Source of the DNA: an uncultured Alphaproteobacteria bacterium
GTDB lineage: Bacteria; Pseudomonadota; Alphaproteobacteria; HIMB59; GCA-002718135
Length of the DNA stretch: 46,679 bases
Assembly (NCBI GenBank): GCA_902560675.1
Contig: CACEMP010000011.1
Location: 1 to 46,679 of the forward strand
Direction: 5' to 3'
Positions 10,983-19,381 of the stretch are shown piece by piece. The position numbers and the translations under genes were made by a program. Below the pieces are notes generated by a model. It was not told the origin of the DNA and did no database searches. It saw nothing but the letters and a program-made list of their open reading frames with translations. Numbering within the stretch: the first letter of the stretch is position 1; each line of letters begins with the position of its first letter.

Positions 10983-11666
10983 TTAATTTGCGATAACTGA
11001 ATTTTTTGAAAAAACTTTTTTTGATGTTTTAATTTTGATTGGTTCAAAATTTTTATAACTTAATAAAAAGATAGCTTCATGAGTGAAAAAATTTACTCCA
11101 GTAACTGATTCACTTATATCAAATTGTCTACCTTTAGATGTCAATCCAATACTTTTTTCAATCACAATATTCATTTCATTACACAAATTTAAAAAATCTT
11201 TAATTGTAAAAAAATGAATGTTTGGTGTGTCATACCATGTATAAGGTAAACTTTCTGTTACTGGCATTTTTCCAGATATTAAAAGTTGTAATCTTATTTT
11301 CCAATGTCCAAAGTTAGGAAAAGAAACTACTGCTTTTGATCCTATTCTTAATAACTCTGATAGAATATCTTTGGGTTTCATCATTGCTTGTAAGGTTTGA
11401 CTTAAAATTACATAATCAAAACTATTATTTGAATATTGAGACAAATCTAATTCTGCATTTCCATGTATAACATTGAAACCTCTTGCTATAGCATTAGCAG
11501 CTAAATCTCTATTTAATTCAATACCATGGGTTATAGCATTACGATTATTTTCTAATTTTTCCATAAGACCACCATCTCCACATCCAATATCTAAGATTTT
11601 TCTATCTTGAGTGATAAGTGTTTCAATAAGGGACCAATCTTTTCTTATGCTATTAATTTTACTCAT
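10983..11666 (-). CDS. metW: Methionine biosynthesis protein MetW (methyltransferase fold)
   Basis: MetW has a class I SAM-dependent methyltransferase fold and is almost always found with metX. Its biochemical role is not firmly settled; it is thought to support the MetX acyltransferase. The 227-residue protein has the SAM-binding motif ILDIGCGDGGLMEKL (24-38), VILSQTLQAM, and the MetW-typical FPNFGHWKIRLQLL and PYTWYDTPNIHFFT stretches. It overlaps metX by 8 bp and lies downstream of the same SAM-II riboswitch. Confidence 0.93.
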   Translation of the reverse strand: MSKINSIRKDWSLIETLITQDRKILDIGCGDGGLMEKLENNRNAITHGIELNRDLAANAIARGFNVIHGNAELDLSQYSNNSFDYVILSQTLQAMMKPKDILSELLRIGSKAVVSFPNFGHWKIRLQLLISGKMPVTESLPYTWYDTPNIHFFTIKDFLNLCNEMNIVIEKSIGLTSKGRQFDISESVTGVNFFTHEAIFLLSYKNFEPIKIKTSKKVFSKNSVIAN

Positions 11667-12807
11667 TTATCTTCGCAAAGTTATTTGTTAGAAAACCTTT
11701 TATTACACTATCTAACTGTGGTTCTTCTAATAAAAAGCTATCATGTCCTTTATCAGTATCAATTTCTAGAAAGCTTACTGCTCTTGATAGAGAATTTAAT
11801 TGATTTACAATCATTTTACTTTCTAATGTAGGGAATAACCAATCTGAGGTAAATGAGACTATTAAATATTTTAAATGGTTATTTGGATTATGACTAAACT
11901 CAACATTTTTTCTAAATGTTTCATCATGATCAAAATAATCCATAGCCCTTGTTAAATAAAGATATGAATTTGCATCAAATCTTTCAACAAACGATTTACC
12001 TTGATATCTCAGATAACTTTCTACTTGAAAATCAGCATCAAATCCAAAAGAAATAATATCTCTTGATTGAAGTTTTCTTCCAAATTTTCTATGCATTGCA
12101 TCTTCAGATAAATATGTGATATGTGCAATCATTCTTGCTACTGATAGACCTCTTTCTGGCACCTCATTATTTTCAAAATATTTTCCATTTTTCCAGATAG
12201 GATCACTCATTATTGCTTGTCGCCCAACTTCGTGAAAGGCAATATTTTGAGCTGAATGTTTTAAGGCTCCTGCAATATGTATTATATTTAAAATTTTATC
12301 TGGAAAATCGATTGACCACTGAAGTGCTTGCATTGCCCCCATCGAACCGCCAATCACAGAAAATAATTTATCTATATTTAAACTTTCAATTAATAAAGAT
12401 TGAGCCTTCACCATATCTTTTATTGTTACGGAAGGAAAATTACCTCCATACGCAACATCACTTCCATTTTGTAATTCTTTAGGACCAGTTGAACCAGCAC
12501 AACCGCCAAGTACATTTGAACAAATTACAAAAAATTTGTTTGTATCAATTGGTTTATTTGGCCCAACCATTCTAGACCACCAACCTTCTCTTCCAGTAAT
12601 GGGATTATTGCCAGAAACATATTGATCTCCAGTAAGAGCGTGACACACAAGAATAGCATTAGATTTATCTGTATTTAATTTACCAAAAGTTTTGAATGCT
12701 AGTTTAAAACTATCTATTATATCTCCTGATTCTAGTTTTAAACTAATATTATCGAAATAAGCTATTTCGCTTTCAAGTTTTGTATCAGTAATAAATTTTG
12801 TATTCAT
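11659..12807 (-). CDS. metX: Homoserine O-acyltransferase MetX
   Basis: MetX is an alpha/beta hydrolase-fold enzyme that acylates homoserine from acetyl-CoA (succinyl-CoA in some members) at the start of methionine synthesis. The 382-residue protein has HALTGDQYVSG, GGCAGSTGPK, the nucleophile elbow GGSMGAMQALQW with Ser155, and the catalytic Asp and His in SFTSDWLFPT and DKGHDSFLL. Acetyl versus succinyl use cannot be settled by eye. It is the first gene after the SAM-II riboswitch, which would lower expression when SAM is high. The window also has a MetY-like partner enzyme at 23287. Confidence 0.94.
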   Translation of the reverse strand: MNTKFITDTKLESEIAYFDNISLKLESGDIIDSFKLAFKTFGKLNTDKSNAILVCHALTGDQYVSGNNPITGREGWWSRMVGPNKPIDTNKFFVICSNVLGGCAGSTGPKELQNGSDVAYGGNFPSVTIKDMVKAQSLLIESLNIDKLFSVIGGSMGAMQALQWSIDFPDKILNIIHIAGALKHSAQNIAFHEVGRQAIMSDPIWKNGKYFENNEVPERGLSVARMIAHITYLSEDAMHRKFGRKLQSRDIISFGFDADFQVESYLRYQGKSFVERFDANSYLYLTRAMDYFDHDETFRKNVEFSHNPNNHLKYLIVSFTSDWLFPTLESKMIVNQLNSLSRAVSFLEIDTDKGHDSFLLEEPQLDSVIKGFLTNNFAKINE

Positions 12808-12852
12808 ATCTTTTTAATCTAACACTATTTGAAGGAATGAAGGAGGAGTGTA

Positions 12853-12903
12853 AACGCTTTAGCTGATTATTGCTCCACCCGCAAGCTGTCTCAAATCGGT
12901 GAT
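12853..12903 (-). promoter_or_regulatory. SAM-II riboswitch aptamer upstream of metX
   Basis: Read on the minus strand, the leader has UCACC pairing with GGUGG (P1, five pairs), a loop GAUUUGAGACAGCUUGCG between them, an 11-nt linker, and then the conserved GCUAAAGCG. This matches the SAM-II (metA) class in loop length (18 against 19 in the well-known environmental metX example), in the GAUUU and UUGC blocks, in the 11-nt linker and in GCUAAA. GCUU in the loop can pair with AAGC after GCUAAA to form the pseudoknot. A promoter lies just upstream. SAM-II is typical of Alphaproteobacteria and commonly sits before metX. Confidence 0.9.
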
Positions 12904-12909
12904 TTTTGC

Positions 12910-12937
12910 CTTATATTTATATATATACTTAAGTCAA
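12910..12937 (-). promoter_or_regulatory. Predicted promoter of metX-metW
   Basis: On the minus strand TTGACT (12932-12937) and TATAAG (12910-12915) are 16 bp apart. Transcription would start about 7 nt later, directly before the UCACC that opens the SAM-II aptamer, so promoter and aptamer fit each other well. The same TTGACT hexamer is seen before rplU. Confidence 0.65.
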
Positions 12938-13003
12938 TAATTGGTCATTTTTTAAATTAAATACTACTTTATTTTGATTTATCGTAAGATAGTTTGTAAA
13001 GAA

Positions 13004-14365
13004 ATGTCCAAAATTATGAAAAATAAAGAATTAGACAATTTAAGAAGCAAAATTAATAACATTGATGATGAAATTTTATCTTTATTATCTAATCGTTCTA
13101 AAATAGTTTTAGAAATTGGAAAACTTAAAAAAGATAATTTAGTTGTTGATCCAGAAAGAGAACAAAAAATTCTCGACAGATTAAGCTCTAAATTTACAGG
13201 ATCTTATTCAAAAGATACCATAGTTAGACTTTGGAGAGAAATTTTTCAATCTTCTGAAAAAATTCAAAAATTAACCAAGGAACATATTCAATCAAAAAGA
13301 TCTATAGAAAATATTAATGTTTATAAAGGTGGTAAAGCAAAATTAAATAATAATAAAAAAGTTATCAAACTTTCATCCAATGAAAACCCCTATGGCGCTT
13401 CACCAAAAGCAATTGAATTGCTAGAAACAAAAAATATTAATCATGATTTACACAGATACCCTGAAATTGATGGATCATCATTAAGAGAAGCAATAGCTAA
13501 AAATTTTTCTATTGATAGTAATAGAATTATTCTTGGCTCTGGATCAGATGAAGTTTTATTATTTGCAGCTTTGGCATTTTGTCAAGATGGTGATGAAATC
13601 TTACATGCTAATCATGGTTTTGAGATGTATTCTATTGTCAGTAAAGTAGTTGGTGCAGTTCCAAGAAAAATTGAGGAAGATGCGAATTTTAATTTAAATA
13701 TTGATAATCTCATAGATCAAACAAATGAAGTTACTAAAGTAATTTACATCGCTTCACCTAATAATCCTACGGGAACTTATTTGTCTAGAGATCAACTTGT
13801 TCAATTAATGAATAGTATTTCTAAAAATATTATAGTTGTTATAGATGGTGCATATGTCGAATATGTACAAAAAGAGGATTATGATAAAGGGTTTAGTTTA
13901 TCTGATGAATATGAAAATATTATTTTAACAAGAACATTTTCAAAAACATATGGACTTGCAGCTTTAAGAGTGGGCTGGTGTTATACCAGTCAAAAAATAG
14001 CTGATATAATTAATAAAATAAAACCCCCTTTTAATACGACAACAATTTCACAATCTATTGCAATTAAAGCTTTGGAGGATAATCAACATATTGAAAAATC
14101 TGTTAAATTTAATTCTGAAATTAAAGATTGGTTTGAAAAAGAGCTCAAACTTCTAAATATTAAAACCAGACAAACTGAAGGAAATTTCACTTTAATTGAA
14201 ACTTCAGAAGAAGAAGCTGAGAAAATTAGTAATCATCTTATGAATGATGGCATTATTATAAGGCGTTTAAATAGTTATAATTTGCCCAATTTTTTGAGAA
14301 TAAGTATTGGTACAAAAGAAGAAATGAATTTTACAGTTGAAAGTTTGAAGAAATTTAATGTCTAA
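13004..14365 (+). CDS. Fused chorismate mutase / HisC-like aromatic aminotransferase
   Basis: The N-terminal ~90 residues are an AroQ-type chorismate mutase (LDNLRSKINNIDDEILSLL, then NRSKIVLEIGKLK and VVDPEREQKIL), converting chorismate to prephenate. The remaining ~350 residues are a class I/II PLP aminotransferase of the HisC type: SSNENPYGASPKA, SPNNPTGTY, and the PLP lysine in RTFSKTYGLAALRVGW. Together they would make prephenate and transaminate phenylpyruvate/hydroxyphenylpyruvate, or histidinol-phosphate. I chose the ATG at 13004; 13016 is also possible, and an upstream TTG at 12974 is less likely. It overlaps the next gene by 8 bp. In many alphaproteobacteria these are two genes. Confidence 0.9.
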   Translation: MSKIMKNKELDNLRSKINNIDDEILSLLSNRSKIVLEIGKLKKDNLVVDPEREQKILDRLSSKFTGSYSKDTIVRLWREIFQSSEKIQKLTKEHIQSKRSIENINVYKGGKAKLNNNKKVIKLSSNENPYGASPKAIELLETKNINHDLHRYPEIDGSSLREAIAKNFSIDSNRIILGSGSDEVLLFAALAFCQDGDEILHANHGFEMYSIVSKVVGAVPRKIEEDANFNLNIDNLIDQTNEVTKVIYIASPNNPTGTYLSRDQLVQLMNSISKNIIVVIDGAYVEYVQKEDYDKGFSLSDEYENIILTRTFSKTYGLAALRVGWCYTSQKIADIINKIKPPFNTTTISQSIAIKALEDNQHIEKSVKFNSEIKDWFEKELKLLNIKTRQTEGNFTLIETSEEEAEKISNHLMNDGIIIRRLNSYNLPNFLRISIGTKEEMNFTVESLKKFNV

Positions 14366-15269
14366 AATTACTTATGATTCAGCCTTGGTCATTGGTATGG
14401 GATTAATTGGATCATCCATAGCAAGGGCGCTTAAGGAAAAACAAATATCAAAAAAAATTTTTGCTATTGATAAAGACAGTAAGGTAATAAGTATTTCAAA
14501 AAATTTAAATCTTGTGGATGCAATTGAAAGTGATTTAAATAAATATAATCAACAATTTGATATTATTTTTATTTGTACACCTTTGAGCTCATACAAAGAT
14601 ATATTTAATCAATTAAATAGCTATGTTAATGTAACAACACTAGTAACAGATGTTGGTTCAACAAAAGTAAGTGTTATAGAAGATTTTAAAATATCAATTA
14701 ATAATAAAAAAATTTTATTTGTTCCAGCCCACCCTATTGCAGGATTAGAGAAAAGTGGACCAGAATTTGGTTTTGCAAAGTTGTTTGAGAATAGGTATTG
14801 TATTTTGACCCCAATAGAAACTCAGAGTGAGATAACAAAATCAATTTCAAATATTTGGCAGTCATTTGGAATGAATATAGAAATCATGGAACCCAAACGT
14901 CATGACAGAGTATTAGCAATGACATCTCATATTCCACAACTCATCGCATATTCTGTAGTAGGCACTGCAACAGAGCTTGAATCTCAAATGAAAGATGAAG
15001 TAATTAAGTATTCAGCTGCAGGTTTTAGAGATTTTACAAGATTGGCAGGTAGTGATCCAGTAATGTGGCGTGATGTTTATGAAAAAAATAAAGAAGCCGT
15101 TTTAGAAATGCTTGGTCGTTTTAGTGAGGATCTACTTACTTATCAAAAAGCAATAAGAAATAATGATTTAAAATATTTGGAAGAAAAATTCATCAAATCA
15201 AAAGAAATTAGAAAAATTATTGAAGAGATTGGTCAAGCAGGAACTTTTGATCCAACAGAAAAGAATTAG
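14358..15269 (+). CDS. tyrA: Prephenate/arogenate dehydrogenase
   Basis: This NAD(P)-dependent enzyme oxidatively decarboxylates prephenate (or arogenate) in tyrosine synthesis. The 303-residue protein starts with the Rossmann motif VIGMGLIGSSIA (11-22) and contains DVGSTKVSVIE, the HPIAGLEKSGPEFGFA loop with its active-site histidine, and TSHIPQLIAYSVV. No ACT domain is present. Overlap with the chorismate mutase/aminotransferase gene makes a three-activity tyrosine-branch unit. The equivalent gene is often called tyrC in alphaproteobacteria. Confidence 0.93.
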   Translation: MSKITYDSALVIGMGLIGSSIARALKEKQISKKIFAIDKDSKVISISKNLNLVDAIESDLNKYNQQFDIIFICTPLSSYKDIFNQLNSYVNVTTLVTDVGSTKVSVIEDFKISINNKKILFVPAHPIAGLEKSGPEFGFAKLFENRYCILTPIETQSEITKSISNIWQSFGMNIEIMEPKRHDRVLAMTSHIPQLIAYSVVGTATELESQMKDEVIKYSAAGFRDFTRLAGSDPVMWRDVYEKNKEAVLEMLGRFSEDLLTYQKAIRNNDLKYLEEKFIKSKEIRKIIEEIGQAGTFDPTEKN

Positions 15270-15973
15270 TTATCTAATAATAAATTTGAAGCAGTTTCTA
15301 TTCTATTTTGAACTTCGTTTAATAAAATTTTTTTATCTAAACCTTCATTTATTGTTGGTAAAATTTTTATAGTAATTAATCCTTTTTTTAATACCCATGA
15401 TTGTTTAGGCCAACATAAACCTGAATTTAAAGCCACAGGTAGGATTTTTCTTTTTGTATGATTGTAAATCCCAATAAAACCTGTTTTATAATCAGGTTCA
15501 CTACCAGGCAGCTTTCTTGTTCCTTCGGGAAAAATAATAATTGATGATCCAAAAGATAATTTTGATTGAACTTTTTGTAACATATCTCTCATAGCTTTTG
15601 TTCCACCATCTCTATTTATTGCTACCATATTAGACTTGAATAAATATTGGCCAAAAATAGGTATTAAAAAAAGCTCTCTTTTATGCACAAAGAAACAATC
15701 TTTTAAATAGTAATAGAGCGCGAGTGTCTCAAATGCGGATTGATGTTTAGAGGCAATAAGGACGCTTTCATTTGGAATATTTTCTAAACCCTCAATTTTA
15801 TGTTTAATATTGCATATTAGATTAAGAAAAATAAAAATAACCTTTATCCAAATTTTTGTTGGATATTTAAGTAAATTACTTGGCAAAAACAGGAAAGGCA
15901 AACAGACTATACCCATAAAGACTGTCCATATAACTAAAGAAATGTAAAATATTATACTTTTTAAAATTAACAT
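15266..15973 (-). CDS. plsC: 1-acyl-sn-glycerol-3-phosphate acyltransferase (PlsC family)
   Basis: This membrane enzyme acylates lysophosphatidic acid to phosphatidic acid in phospholipid synthesis. The 235-residue protein has N-terminal hydrophobic segments (about 3-30 and 44-55), acyltransferase motif I as SKHQSAFET (His77, with Glu82 where most families have Asp), AINRDGG, and motif III FPEGTRKLPGS (148-158). It converges on tyrA with a 4-bp overlap of the stops. A related lysophospholipid acyltransferase specificity cannot be excluded. Confidence 0.88.
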   Translation of the reverse strand: MLILKSIIFYISLVIWTVFMGIVCLPFLFLPSNLLKYPTKIWIKVIFIFLNLICNIKHKIEGLENIPNESVLIASKHQSAFETLALYYYLKDCFFVHKRELFLIPIFGQYLFKSNMVAINRDGGTKAMRDMLQKVQSKLSFGSSIIIFPEGTRKLPGSEPDYKTGFIGIYNHTKRKILPVALNSGLCWPKQSWVLKKGLITIKILPTINEGLDKKILLNEVQNRIETASNLLLDN

Positions 15974-16023
15974 GCTTTATAATTTTGTTTTATATACTAG
16001 CTTGACTGATCTATATATAATTT

Positions 16024-16467
16024 ATGTTCATTGTTTGCTCTAATTGTGAATTTAAGTATTTAGTAAATTCTGCAGATCTTAAACCAAATGGTAGAATGGT
16101 TGAATGCGCAAATTGTAATCATCAATGGTTTCAAGAATTAGATGATACAGTCATTTCATCATCAGTACCATCTTCAATAAAAGAAGAATTCGATCAAGAT
16201 TTAAAAAATAATAAACAAAAAGAAAAATTAGAAAAAGATCCAGTTAGAAATTTACCGAGTACAGTTGTAAGGCAAAAAAAACCAAGTGCTATTAATTCAG
16301 CCATAGTAATTGCTTTGGCTATAGTTGTAATTTTAGCAATATGGATTTATCGATCCTACGGAGCAAATACTTTTATTATTATTGATTTCTATATTAGTGA
16401 ATTTTTCTTTAATTTAAATTTGATAATTTCAGACTTAGCTAAAATTATACACAATATTTTAAATTAG
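16024..16467 (+). CDS. Zinc-ribbon (MJ0042-type) single-pass membrane protein
   Basis: The 147-residue protein begins with a zinc ribbon of the MJ0042 type: cysteines 5, 8, 28 and 31 in C-x2-C pairs, with GRMVECANCNHQWFQE. A charged lysine/glutamate-rich linker (about 50-88) follows, then one transmembrane helix near 90-109 and a hydrophobic C-terminus. Such proteins are common in alphaproteobacteria but have no settled function. It is divergent from plsC, 50 bp away, and its stop touches that of lysA. Confidence 0.75.
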   Translation: MFIVCSNCEFKYLVNSADLKPNGRMVECANCNHQWFQELDDTVISSSVPSSIKEEFDQDLKNNKQKEKLEKDPVRNLPSTVVRQKKPSAINSAIVIALAIVVILAIWIYRSYGANTFIIIDFYISEFFFNLNLIISDLAKIIHNILN

Positions 16468-17709
16468 TTACAACCAGCTAGGAATAATATCATCTTCAAT
16501 TGTTTTCTCAATTTTCTCTGGAGAATAAATAATTGCATAATTATCTTTGTTAACTAAAATTTCAGAGGGCAGTGGCCTAGAGTTATAATTTGAAGACATT
16601 ACTTTTCCATAGGCTCCTGTATTTTTAATAACTAGTAAATTACCAATTTTTTGTTTAGCCAATTTTATATTTTTTAAAAAAACATCTGAACTTTCACAAA
16701 TTGGACCAGCAATTGTATAATTCATAAAATCATCTGAGTTTACATTTATCGCTAATATTTCATGATGTGCACCGTACATGGCTGGACGTATTAATGTATT
16801 CATACCAGCATCAACAATTAAATAATTTATACCTCCATTATTTTTAATAGTAACAATAGAGGTAACTGTAACTCCAGCCTCAGCAATTAAATACCGACCA
16901 GGCTCAAACGATAATTCATAGTTTGTTTGTGTAAAACAATTATCAAGTTCTTCTTTTACCATCTCAATATTAAAGCTAGGATCAGAATCTTCATATTTAA
17001 CATGAAAACCTCCACCCAAATCTACATGTTTGATATTGATGCCTGATTCAATAAACTTATCTGCAGCTATTTTCATTTGATAGAACGTATTTTTATAAGC
17101 CTCAATTTTACTAATTTGACTTCCAATATGACAACTAATACCAATTAAATTTAAACTTTTGCAACTTTTAATTAATTTGATAATTTTATCTAAATTTTGA
17201 AATTCGATACCAAACTTATCAGTTTTTTTTCCTGTTGAAATTTTACTTAAAGTTTCACCATCAATATCTGGATTCAGTCTTACACCAATATCAACTACCT
17301 TATTTTTTTCTTTCGCTAAATCATTGAGTAGTTTTATTTCTTCTAGAGATTCAGTATTAATTAAACGTATATTTTTATCCATTGCATAGAGTAAGTCTTG
17401 TTCAGACTTTCCTACACCTTCAAAAATTATTTTATCTGGATCGAAACCAGCTTCTAAAGCTCTTTTTAGTTCGCCAGATGAGACTACATCTGCTCCAATA
17501 TCTAACGAGTTCATTAATTTCAAAATAGCTTGATTTGAATTAGACTTAATTGAATAAAAAATATTGTTACCTAAAATTTCTTTAGTTTTATTAACTTGAT
17601 TAATAATTTTTTCTTGTGAATACACGTAAAAAGGTGTTTCACAAACTTTCACCAAGTCATATAGAGAAGTGCCCTCAATATATGGGTCATTATTTTTATA
17701 AGTGAGCAT
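16468..17709 (-). CDS. lysA: Diaminopimelate decarboxylase
   Basis: LysA is a PLP enzyme of the alanine-racemase/ODC fold that decarboxylates meso-diaminopimelate to lysine. The 413-residue length is normal. The PLP lysine is in FYSIKSNSNQ (Lys55); the fold landmarks SCHIGSQI, VDLGGGFHVKYE, EPGRYLIAEAG and CESSDVF (active-site cysteine) are all present. It follows the small lipoprotein gene with no gap, in the order argH-lipoprotein-lysA. Confidence 0.96.
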   Translation of the reverse strand: MLTYKNNDPYIEGTSLYDLVKVCETPFYVYSQEKIINQVNKTKEILGNNIFYSIKSNSNQAILKLMNSLDIGADVVSSGELKRALEAGFDPDKIIFEGVGKSEQDLLYAMDKNIRLINTESLEEIKLLNDLAKEKNKVVDIGVRLNPDIDGETLSKISTGKKTDKFGIEFQNLDKIIKLIKSCKSLNLIGISCHIGSQISKIEAYKNTFYQMKIAADKFIESGINIKHVDLGGGFHVKYEDSDPSFNIEMVKEELDNCFTQTNYELSFEPGRYLIAEAGVTVTSIVTIKNNGGINYLIVDAGMNTLIRPAMYGAHHEILAINVNSDDFMNYTIAGPICESSDVFLKNIKLAKQKIGNLLVIKNTGAYGKVMSSNYNSRPLPSEILVNKDNYAIIYSPEKIEKTIEDDIIPSWL

Positions 17710-17895
17710 TTATTCAGTATTTATAATAACGGATTGTTGACGTTTTTTTTCTTCTTCTAATTTTTCTAAACATACTTCATCACATGGATATGTAATTACT
17801 GATTTGTCTACTTGATCTTCTGGTAAACTTAAAGGGCCAACTTTACCACAACCAAAAGTAAGCAACAAAAATAATAATAATATTAATCTGATCAT
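17710..17895 (-). CDS. lptM: Small lipoprotein, LptM (YifL) family
   Basis: This 61-residue protein has a hydrophobic signal segment and the lipobox LTFGC, with lipidation at Cys16. Directly after the cysteine comes GKVGPLSLPEDQ, the short motif that defines the LptM/YifL family. In E. coli LptM helps the LptDE lipopolysaccharide translocon to mature. The rest is charged and probably disordered. Its position between argH and lysA is common in alphaproteobacteria. Family assignment rests on the short motif and context. Confidence 0.75.
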   Translation of the reverse strand: MIRLILLLFLLLTFGCGKVGPLSLPEDQVDKSVITYPCDEVCLEKLEEEKKRQQSVIINTE

Positions 17896-19277
17896 TATAA
17901 GTATTTTTTTATAACAATTTTTATCATTTTTTTAGTAATTTCAGGAGCTGTACCCCCAAAACTTGATTTTGATTTAACACTGTAGGTAGCTGATAGCACT
18001 TTTTTTGCATCAGCTGTGATATTTTTGTCAAATTTTTTTAATTCATCAAGAGATAATGTATCTATATTTCTATTTTGTTTTGAACAATAAGAAACAATTT
18101 TTCCTGTTACATTATAAGCTTCTCTAAATGAATATCTAAGATTTTGAACTAACCAATTAGCTAAATCTGTAGCGGTTGCATTTGAATTTTCAATCAACTC
18201 TTTCATTCTAGTTTTATTGAATGTTGATTTTAATAAAATTTCATTAATAACTTTTATACACAAGAAAACATTATCATATGAATTGAATGTTATTTGTTTA
18301 TCGTCTTGTAAATCTTTACTATAAGAAAGAGGTAATCCTTTGATAAGATTAAGCATTGAACTTAAGTTACTAATAATAATACTTGTTTTTCCTCTAACAA
18401 GTTCTGCACCATCTGGATTTTTTTTCTGAGGCATAATTGAACTACCAGTTGAAAGATCATCTGGTAAATTTATAAAATCAAATTGTTGATTTGACCAAAG
18501 TACAATTTCCTCTGCAATTTTAGATAAATGAACAGCAATTAATGAGAGAACAAATAAAAATTCTATTACAAAATCTCTATCTGAGACAGTATCCATGGCA
18601 TTTTTTGTTGGCTCTCTAAATCCTAACTCTTTAGATGTGTATTTTCTATCAATGGGAAAAGAAGTGCCTGCAAGTGCAGCTGCACCTAATGGATTTTCAT
18701 TAAGACGATATAAACAATCTTTAAGTCTTGTTCTATCTCTACCAATCATTTCAACGTAAGCTAAAACATGATGAGCCAATGTTATTGGTTGAGCAATTTG
18801 TAAATGAGTGTAACCTGGCATAATTGTTTCAGTATTTTTTTTTGCAATATTAATCAAAGTTTTCTGAAATTTTTTTAGTTCATTATCTAAAATTTTAGAT
18901 TCCTTTTTAATCCATAATTTTAAATCAGTTACTACCTGATCATTTCTAGATCTTGCAGTATGAAGCTTTCCTGCAACTTTTCCAATTTTTTTAAATAATA
19001 AATTTTCAATGTTCATATGAATATCTTCAAGTTTTTTTGAAAATACTAACTTGTTTTTTTCAATATCTCTTTCAATTGCTTTAAGTCCAGAGACTATTCT
19101 ACTTTGTTCTTTTTTATTTATTATTTTTTGTTTACCGAGCATTCTAGCATGTGCTATTGAACCAGTTATATCTTCTTTATACAGACGTTGATCGATATCT
19201 ATAGATGAATTAATTGCATCTAAAATCTCACTAGGTCCTTTTGAAAAATGGACATTTCTTGAAGGATTTTTTTTCAT
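17895..19277 (-). CDS. argH: Argininosuccinate lyase
   Basis: ArgH splits argininosuccinate into arginine and fumarate, the last step of arginine synthesis. The 460-residue protein carries the fumarase/aspartase superfamily signature GSSIMPQKKNPDG at 278-290, HTARSRNDQVVTDLKLW at 106-122 and PGYTHLQIAQPIT at 154-166. The stop shares one base with the start of the lipoprotein gene. It is the first gene of the leftward argH-lptM-lysA unit; a 104-bp gap separates it from the divergent fadN-like gene. Confidence 0.97.
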   Translation of the reverse strand: MKKNPSRNVHFSKGPSEILDAINSSIDIDQRLYKEDITGSIAHARMLGKQKIINKKEQSRIVSGLKAIERDIEKNKLVFSKKLEDIHMNIENLLFKKIGKVAGKLHTARSRNDQVVTDLKLWIKKESKILDNELKKFQKTLINIAKKNTETIMPGYTHLQIAQPITLAHHVLAYVEMIGRDRTRLKDCLYRLNENPLGAAALAGTSFPIDRKYTSKELGFREPTKNAMDTVSDRDFVIEFLFVLSLIAVHLSKIAEEIVLWSNQQFDFINLPDDLSTGSSIMPQKKNPDGAELVRGKTSIIISNLSSMLNLIKGLPLSYSKDLQDDKQITFNSYDNVFLCIKVINEILLKSTFNKTRMKELIENSNATATDLANWLVQNLRYSFREAYNVTGKIVSYCSKQNRNIDTLSLDELKKFDKNITADAKKVLSATYSVKSKSSFGGTAPEITKKMIKIVIKKYL

Positions 19278-19381
19278 TTTGCGCGCCTATAAGAGATATT
19301 TATATTAATTTCCACTCTTATGCTTAAATTATTTTCATACAGCAAATTTTTCTTATATAAGCTCAAATTTATAGTAATCAC

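Noticed and set aside
12808-12910. A SAM-I or SAM/SAH riboswitch before metX
   Set aside because: The leader is too short for the four-way SAM-I fold, and the loop, linker and GCUAAA block match SAM-II instead.
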